This document shows positions 57,000 through 64,000 of a stretch of DNA of 64,000 nucleotides, in pieces. A model generated the notes under the pieces. The model worked only from the letters and a program-made list of their open reading frames with translations. It ran no database searches and was not told where the DNA came from. The stretch is taken from the NCBI GenBank assembly GCA_021234155.1, contig JAJEKV010000133.1, positions 310,001 to 374,000 of the forward strand, in the 5' to 3' direction. Made by a program: the position numbers and the translations under genes. This DNA comes from Isoetes taiwanensis. Lineage: Eukaryota; Streptophyta; Lycopodiopsida; Isoetales; Isoetaceae. Numbering within the stretch: position 1 is the stretch's first letter; each line of letters opens with the position of its first letter.

Positions 57000-58826
57000 T
57001 CAGGAGTGTATCAAAAGCCTGGAGTTGAGGCGCGAGACTTTCTGAGACTGGGATGCAATAACCATGGCAGTGGAAGGGCTTTGGGAAAGCAAAATGGCAA
57101 ATCCGTCGTCAAGAATCTTGGCGTTTCCTTCCGGAACCAGCTGCCACACAAGCCCCCCTGCAACCGGGCTGCCGTTGCTTGCTGCTGAGTATATTGTTGC
57201 ATAAATTGTTGCCAAGAATTCATCCCTTTGCCCTTCCACATATCCTTCCTCCTTGTCTGATTTGCCAAATTCTGAAAACAGAATTGGCTTGGAAATCTGA
57301 GAGCCTGTGTCTTCTATGTGGTTCAGGATCCAGCCCGTTACAAACTCTAGCTGCTCATCAAATGTGCTTGAAGGAAGCCTGCAATGCAGAAAAAGGATTT
57401 TGGATTCTGTTAAAAATGCTGAAATGGAAAGAACCCACAAGAGAAAACACTCGTCTAGAAGAGAAACTCTCTCTCAAGCAGCGTTTTGCAGCGTTTAGGG
57501 TTTGTGTTTTTACCATAGATCAGGATAGGAATGAACTGTTGCAAAATCTATGTTGGGAATCTGGTTCTGGCGTACAAAATCTGTTCCCATCTGAGCAGCC
57601 CAGCTACCCAGTAATCCTCTGTTCCAATCTTTGGGTCCATAGAAGCCCTCTGTGCCAATTGCTAGTAGATGGTTACTGTCTATGCTCTTCACAAAGGCTG
57701 CCATTTCTTCAATCCATGTCTGTTACAAACAAGAGCATAAGAATCTCTGTTCTATTTTTTCCTTCTTTTCTTTTCCAAGAAGTGTGACAGACCTGCATTG
57801 TGTCTCCAGATGGATCGCTCATACATCTGGCCTCATTCATGAGCTCCCATGCAAATATAGTTGGATCATCTCTATATGCAACTTTTGTGATTGTATTAAC
57901 TCTTCTCAGCACCGTCTAAAAAGCACAACTCCAGTCGATCAGAATGTTGAAATAGCACTTCTGTCTGTATGCAAAAAGGAAGAATTAAAATTTTTAACCT
58001 CAACATAGCTCTTGTAGTACTCCTTTATCACAGGATTCCTGAAAAATTCATCCTCTGAAGATACTGAAGTATGTCCAGCTTCCTGAGCCCATTTCACATA
58101 CTGTGCCTTGCCTCCATAATCTTCATAGTTATTCGAGAGCGCAAGGACTAGCTTCACTCCATTATTGTATGCTTGAGATAAAACATAGTCAAGGCCCTGC
58201 AAGAAAGTCTTTAAGGTTAGTCTTTGGCAATGCCAATTCAAATTATGATAGACATTTCTTTAGGATGTCGTACTGTAAAAAAATTCTGTAAGGTTTTTTC
58301 TAGTCTTCGTTCTTTCTTCTACTTCAAACTATGGAAGCAACTTCTACAGAATATCCTACTGTGAAGCAGAGACTGAACAGACTTAGATAAATTACCAAAA
58401 AAAATAAAAAATTCTAGATATGTTATTTCATAAAGACAAAAAAAAAATTGAGAAAAAAAAAATGTATCTTTCTACAGTTCTGTATTCTTTAAAAGAAAAG
58501 AAAAGAAGCTTATGAGCTCTTGACAGACCTGAAAAGCCTCCTCATTATAGACACCAGGGGATACTTGAATGGCATGATAGCCTCCATCTCTGAAAGCCCA
58601 AGTTCGACAAACAGAGAGGCCCAAGCTACTGGCCTGGCGAAGGACATTAGTAACGTTGGCTCTTGTGGGCTCATCAACTGCAAAGGAAGGAAGCCAATAT
58701 GCATTGAATCCATTCACATAGAAAGGATGGTGCTCTAATGTAAAACCGTTTGAAGTAGCTCTCACAAAGCTTCCCTGAGACCTGTATCCCCTTGACGCTG
58801 TTAATACTAGTACTACATTTGACTTC
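57000..58826 (-). CDS. MAN: Mannan endo-1,4-beta-mannosidase, GH5 (5' end unresolved)
   Basis: Five exons on minus: 58826-58529, 58196-57999, 57915-57793, 57719-57514, 57378-57000, all with GT/AG borders and matching phase. About 400 residues (family 400-480). Segments in order: [65 protein letters not shown] (acid/base Glu in the NE pair; the family usually has NEPRC), [24 protein letters not shown], and [11 protein letters not shown] (nucleophile Glu). Secreted enzymes of this family cut the backbone of cell-wall mannans and glucomannans. The stop is TGA at 57002-57000. The first exon is uncertain: an ATG at 58884 begins a good signal peptide (MQAAFWMTLLLIFLIYLL) but in another frame, ending at TAG 58815-58813. 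Either a short upstream exon was missed or one base was lost. The only near-intact host gene here. Confidence 0.85.
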
Positions 58827-58884
58827 CTGGAAGTAAATATATAAGGAAGATCAGGAGTAGAGTCATCCAGAATGCTGCCTGCAT
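58813..58884 (-). other. Candidate signal-peptide exon of the mannanase, out of frame
   Basis: ATG at 58884-58882 followed by a short N-region and a long hydrophobic core ([13 protein letters not shown]), an ideal secretion signal at the right place for this secreted enzyme. It reads into TAG at 58815-58813, and the enzyme frame is offset. A consensus-like acceptor (tttacttccag) at 58830-58827 offers an alternative in which this stretch is intron. Confidence 0.45.
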
Positions 58885-58889
58885 TTCCA

Positions 58890-60820
58890 AGACAAAAAAA
58901 TGCAGCCGTTTCGTGAGTTTTTGCCCTCCAGCCTTTTCCCTCTTTACAGTTATAATTTGTGGCTTATAATAGAAAAACAAGAACTCATCCTTCTAAATCT
59001 TGTTACTGACTTCTTTCAGCGCCTTTGACACTAGAGTTCCTTGATGCTCAAGTTGTTTCTGATCATCAGCTTCTGTCACTGGCAGGTGCATTTTCTCTCA
59101 AATGCACGTGTTTGATCCTTGACAGTGGTGTAAGAGTTAGAAAAAAAGAATTTGATAGGAGCTTGGAAGAAAAAAAAAATTGCAGAGAGTGACCGTTGTG
59201 CAGCTTTGGAGTGACTACAAAAATTATATATTTGTGGCAGCCTACAAGGCATAACTTATATAGGTAGTCTGTTTTCAGTTCTTTGAATTGAGGTTTTATT
59301 TTTTTCTGAAAGTTTGAAAACTGTGATCTCATTCTTGTGTACAAATACAAGGACATAATCAGGAAAGCCTACAGCCCAAGATCCCAAAAGCAAGGTAGGA
59401 TAAAACCCAGCATTCAAAATCTAAGATGGAGAACTATATAAGTTCAAATTTGAGGTTGTGATGAGAAGGAAATAACAAGAAAAGAGGCCAAGAAAAGGGC
59501 CAACCAGATGTAGAAGAATGGCTATATTGAGTCTGATTAAAGCTGTACAAAACAAAGGAGAGGTCTGTATAAGTGCAGAGAGGTCTGAAAGGCATGTAAG
59601 CTACTTTCACGAAGAAAATGCATCAGCAGGATGGATCTGACAGGCCAAACTAGAGGGAGGAGGAGATAGCGAGATCATGAATATACGTGCAAAAATCACA
59701 AGCAGGGCGTGAGCTGATCAGGTTGTACAGAGGGCAAGAAATGCGTTTTGCAGGCACAAATGGAGGCCTTTCTGACGTTACAGACAGAGCCCTCCCTCTC
59801 CACTATATGCCTTTGTTTAATAATTCCTCTGTTTCCTAGTGGAGCTGTCTGTCTGCTCCAGTCCGTTTTTTGGAGATGGTGGTTAGTAGGTTTGCTTGCC
59901 TGTTTCCCGTGACAATACTAGTTAGGTATTTCATGTTGTGTCGATCTCGGGCCCCTGTATCCGCCATTTGGGTCAACGTCGACAATTGTTGTTTCTTCCA
60001 ATCGAGACAAGGGTATACTCAAAACGCACCCCTTTTATCCTTAAACATTGGAAAATGGGGTACCACCCTGGTTAAACAAGAACTTCTAGCCTAGTCACCC
60101 GACTATCTCAGTGCGGCCGCAATTTGGCCCATTCATCGATTTTAGCACTGCCACATGGCATGCTGCAATTTCAGAGAATGACAATTGGCTGAACAAGAAG
60201 ATAAGTTTTTTGTTGGCTCCCCCTTGAGATACTACCCGGGTAAGCAAATCAGAACATGATTTTGTGTTTGCATGGGTTTGCAGATGCACATCCAGCATCA
60301 TGTCCTTAACCCGTACTTGTGGTCCCATAACCCGATTGGGTTCCGTGGACATTAAACTTCCTTCCTTCCTTCCTTATTTGCTACCCCTCTACCAATGTTG
60401 GGCAAAGTCTGGGGAGCACTATAAACCAACATGTTGAAATAAAAAAATTTCTAGTTAAGTTAGTGTATCTTAGGAATTTTTTCGACAAGTTCTCTTATAG
60501 TTTTCTATTAAGACAATGGAAAGTTCGGGATCTAAACACAAGGACTAGCTAAAGTAACCATAGGAAATTTTTCGATGGGACCTAAAAGGGTTTGCCCAAC
60601 ACTGGGGCATGTACATCATCATGTTACAAAGTCATCTTCTATTGAAGAATAGTACACCACTTTTCACTTAACGTCAATGATTAGTATTAGAATTTGTATA
60701 CTTAAGCGGCTGGAATAGACCACATTATAAGGGGGCCTGCTAAGATGGAGTCCCTGTCAATGGAGACGGTAAAAATCACGGCGAACCTTGACCCCAATAT
60801 GGTGATGTGGCCACAGTTTG
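58890..60820. other. No recognisable gene; probable mannanase 5' flank
   Basis: Probable upstream region of the mannanase (minus strand). A TATA-like gcatatagtg on minus lies at about 59798-59807, before a purine-rich leader. Short frames in the interval show no domains. A triplicated ccttcctt lies at 60358. Confidence 0.4.
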
Positions 60821-60823
60821 TTG

Positions 60824-61448
60824 CGCTACTAGAGGATGGGTCAGTTTGCGACGTATATCACGTCGCAAAAATCGCGTACGTTCCCGTGACATCGCACAAA
60901 ATTTAAATAACGTCGCAGGTGGAACGTCCCACGTCGCGGTTGGAACGTCTGGTTAGATGTCACAATGGTGTTCTATGTAGCACGACGTGCCACGTCGCAA
61001 ATACGACGTTATTATAACGTGAGACGCCGCAACAGCAACATCTGACTACGACTTAAAGTATAAATAGAGAATAAATACTAGTACGAGTCACCGGTGTGTT
61101 GATAAGGCCTCAGGTTTGTTAGGAAAGGTTACGGGTTTGATTCTATGAAAAACATTTTGGGCACACTTATGATGTGCGTATTCACAACGTCAATGACGTT
61201 GCCATAACGCCGCATGTGAAACATGTTTACAACGTAAAAATGACATATTGTGTACGTTTTTACAACGTCAATGACGTTTCCATAATGCCGCATGTGTGAC
61301 AGCGATTTTGCGTTGCGACGAATCCACGGCGACGTCGTTTGCGACGTACGAGACTGTTTTTAATGTTTGTGCATGCGACGTCTGACGTCATTGATATGTT
61401 GCTGGGATGTCGCTACTGACGTCGCATATTGTCCATTTTGTAGTAGTG
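60824..61448. mobile_element. Non-autonomous CACTA transposon
   Basis: The right end is TTTTGTAGTAGTG, i.e. CACTACTACAAAA read inward, the classical CACTA terminus. The left end CGCTACTAGAGG is the same with one change in the first five bases. The repeats continue to TGCGACG on both sides. A TTG target duplication (60821-60823 and 61449-61451) has the 3-bp length expected for CACTA. The 625-bp interior has no transposase but is densely packed with acgtc/gacgt words in both orientations, probably subterminal transposase-binding sites. caacgtcaatgacgtt occurs twice (about 61186 and 61265). Confidence 0.85.
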
Positions 61449-61451
61449 TTG

Positions 61452-63008
61452 GCGAACTAGGTTTGCCTTGGTGGCAGCTTCTATTTTGGCATAATGTGAG
61501 CTCCTGCCTTGGTGATGGCAGGAGAAGTTTCGATCATTGGCACCATGCCAGACCATGCCAGACTTTGGATTATACCATGCAATGCATGGCCCTTTCATCC
61601 ATCCATTGACAGAATTCTTGACTTGGAACTCATTCTACCCTTCAAATGGAAGAGGGAATGAGATTATCAGAGATATTCCAGGCTGGACTATTGCATGGCG
61701 AGTTCTAAGCCGTCGATTCTCTTTTTTTTTTTTTCCTTTTTTTTTTAAGTTTAAGGTTATGATTGATATTTATTTCGATATATACAGATATAAATAGGAC
61801 TAGAAGAGGCATGCAGGCCTATGATTTCTCCATGAGCTATTGTTCTTCATTTACAGTTTGGTGATTTCTTTGCTCCTATGTTTATTTCCTGTTTTCATTT
61901 CAAAGTTTGTTGCATTCGCAATAACGGCTAGCAAGAAGATTGTTCAAGCACTGTCAGAGGTTCTTGAACAAAGATGAATCTCTTGAATCTGCCATAGATT
62001 TTAAGGAAGATGAAGGAAAATTGCTTCATTTGAATCATGGTTTAGGTTGCATTATCCTAGATTTATCTAATCCATCTTTTATTTATAGGTAACTTTATCA
62101 CCATGATGGTATTAAGATCATTGTAGATAGTGTTCAAGTAAAGAATGTTGCTAACATTTATTCCAGGCTGGAAGAGGAAATGATAGACCCTTGTGAATGA
62201 ACACCAAGTTCTAGAATATTCATCATGTTTGATGCGTTGGCATTTTTATCAAAGTCACTACGCTACAATCTTTTTCGGCCTTTTTGTAAAAAACTATGAT
62301 GTTGGAATGAAGACTCCCTGAATCCTAATTCTGATGGAAGAGTGCATGTGAGATTGTTGTTATTCCTGTCTACCCATATCAAATTGCTACAATTACCCAA
62401 CTCATATGGAATATTATTTGTTTGTAGAAATTCTAACTTTTTTTTATCTAACCCTATTTCCTTAGGTATCCTGCCTGATAACCTATTGTTACTCAGTGAA
62501 CCAATCTAGCAGAGTGCAGTTTGCAATCTACATGGTCACATTATTTATTCTTGAAAAGTGCAAATCTAGCATGATCACAAGATTGTCCTATAAACCTGTG
62601 TCTGATATACATAGCTCCAATCTATACATCTCTGATTTGACCTTTAGTGCAACCTCAACTCGCACCATTGTAATCATTATTTCTCTGCTCATGCTCTGCG
62701 CAAACACTTATTTCATCATACAATGTGGCATGATTCATAAATGTCCATCATATAAATGTATCTGCATAAGTACAAGCAGTTGAGATATTTAGTTGTCTCA
62801 TGTTGACTCTGCTATAAAACATGCTCTAGTAAATGTTGTTTATCATCATTAAGGGATAGATAAGATGTACCAGATTGAAGATGAAGTAGACTAAAGCCGA
62901 TGCTATTAGACATCTTAAAAAATTGGAAGTACCAGATTATGTCTTAATATGATACTTCAGATTGTTGGCAAGTTGACACTTGGGTGAAAGTATGCTGGTG
63001 GGTAGCAA
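61452..63008. other. No recognisable gene
   Basis: Short frames without domains. T-rich tracts at 61722-61747. The accatgccagaccatgccagactt direct repeat lies near 61541. Confidence 0.4.
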
Positions 63009-63094
63009 AAGCATGCGTCCGGACGCATGCTTATAGCAGGGTTTTAGCCCGCTTAAAGCACCCCTGCTTTTGCTTAATTTGGGGTGCTTTAAGC
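63009..63094. repeat. 24-bp perfect palindrome and adjacent hairpin
   Basis: 63009-63032 is a perfect palindrome with arms AAGCATGCGTCC/GGACGCATGCTT. It is followed by a hairpin with 14-base perfect arms GCTTAAAGCACCCC (63051-63064) and its complement (63081-63094) around a 16-base loop. No gene is adjacent that this could terminate or regulate; it may be a transposon end. Confidence 0.85.
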
Positions 63095-64000
63095 GTAACT
63101 GCCCGTCATTTTTTTTACGCCCTTCATGTACTAACACGTCCACCTCACGAATGAACCGTTAGGATAATGATTGTGGGTTTTTGGCTGGATTTTCGCGCGA
63201 GTGGTGTGGTAGTACGTTGCAAATTGGATTACTTCGTCATGGGCCGCCAAAATTCTCCCTCCATTCAATTATCCTCCCTCTCTCGGGAATTTCATGGCGC
63301 CCCGATACCGCCTGGAGGCAATCAATCAGCGTTTAGCATTGGATTTTCGGCCCGATGAATCCCAATACAAGAAAATTCCAAATTTGTTGGATGTCAATCC
63401 AACACAGGGAAATATCACGTGAAGATCCAGTTTCCTCCGCAATTTACAAGAAATTGGATGCGAGAGAGAAAGAGAGAATACGATTAAGGAATAAGATGAA
63501 AAGAGCGGCCGGTTGAACGGGAGGATCTCGAGCATGAGACGCAGGCAAAGAAATAGCCAAGCAAGTAGTTGATTACTTCAATAAGCTCACCAAAAAGCAT
63601 TCACCGGAACTCAAGGTGATGTGATGAAGAGGGTGGTTCATCACCCGCGAAATGGAAATCTCGAACACGGACTTTTGCCAAATCCAAAGGAGTGCAAGGC
63701 GTGGAGTGCTTGCTCAACAACTTGAAAGACAATGGCACCCACAAAGAGGCTAAGGAACCATGATATTTGGAGAGCGGAACCTCAACACTTGTGATGGCTT
63801 CTTCCACAAATTCGGATGCAATTCCACTATGGCGTGGGGCTGTTAGGTACATCTATTTCTTGTCTTCATGCCCGTGCTTCTTCATGCTTTCAAGTGCTTG
63901 TATCTGGCGAGTGATGCTTTGGGGGATATGTTCATTGATACATGTGCAATATTTCTTATGATAGGTTGCATGAGGTCAACAATTGCAACTGCTGCATTAA
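63095..64000. other. No recognisable gene
   Basis: Short frames on both strands, none with a recognised domain. The sequence is cut by the window end. Confidence 0.4.

Noticed and set aside
57179-58008. Plus-strand frames of 202 and 118 codons
   Set aside because: Antisense to mannanase exons 3-5, which have conserved motifs and splice sites on minus.

Overview
This is a window of plant nuclear DNA: AT-rich, intron-containing, with no operons or bacterial-style gene packing. The recognisable host genes are land-plant types: a GH5 endo-beta-mannanase, an EXS-domain piece of a PHO1 phosphate exporter, a C2H2-like zinc-finger gene and a PPR relic. Relics of a beta-order amino-methyltransferase, and the very high load of decayed transposons, would suit a large genome such as a fern, lycophyte, bryophyte or gymnosperm. 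The clade is inference. I see no organellar or prokaryotic signature.

Layout. 1-9.6 kb is mostly anonymous, with a short hAT-type MITE that has perfect 8-bp target duplications (3012-3322) and small tandem repeats. 9.8-13.9 kb holds a minus-strand N4/N6-type DNA methyltransferase pseudogene set among many short palindromes. 14.5-16.5 kb is an orphan 1.9-kb 3' LTR. 17.4-21.2 kb is a decayed LINE ORF1-like reading frame. 23.7-25.5 kb has a palindrome-bearing repeat and a weak EPL-like gene fragment. 29.6-30.2 kb is a LINE C-terminal (zf-RVT) relic, followed by a foldback MITE and a decayed gene with a RING-like motif (31.7-32.7 kb). 35.9-38.7 kb contains two head-to-head incomplete genes (zinc finger on minus, PHO1 EXS on plus). 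40.0-40.6 kb is a PPR relic.

41.1-55.0 kb is a tandem duplication of a DUF4283-type ORF1 unit. The first copy was split by an 8.7-kb Ty3/gypsy LTR retrotransposon flanked by a CCCCC duplication. The second copy preserves the empty site. The retrotransposon was itself hit by a 1.7-kb inverted-repeat element exactly between its 5' LTR and primer-binding site, and the second unit carries a separate ~580-bp insertion. This gives a readable order of events. 57.0-58.9 kb is the best-preserved host gene, the mannanase, with only its 5' end unresolved. 60.8-61.4 kb is a non-autonomous CACTA element full of ACGTC motifs. 63.0 kb has a 24-bp perfect palindrome beside a 14-bp-arm hairpin.

The most unusual signal is a recurring architecture. 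Several unrelated stretches (9.9-10.6, 12.8-13.8, 23.7-24.3 and 41.8-42.2 kb) each hold 2-6 dispersed short palindromes with the same arms but variable centres, each stretch using its own word. One set (TATTC..GAATA) lies in and directly upstream of the methyltransferase relic. No complete autonomous system is present; what remains looks like the debris of one or more palindrome-bearing mobile families.
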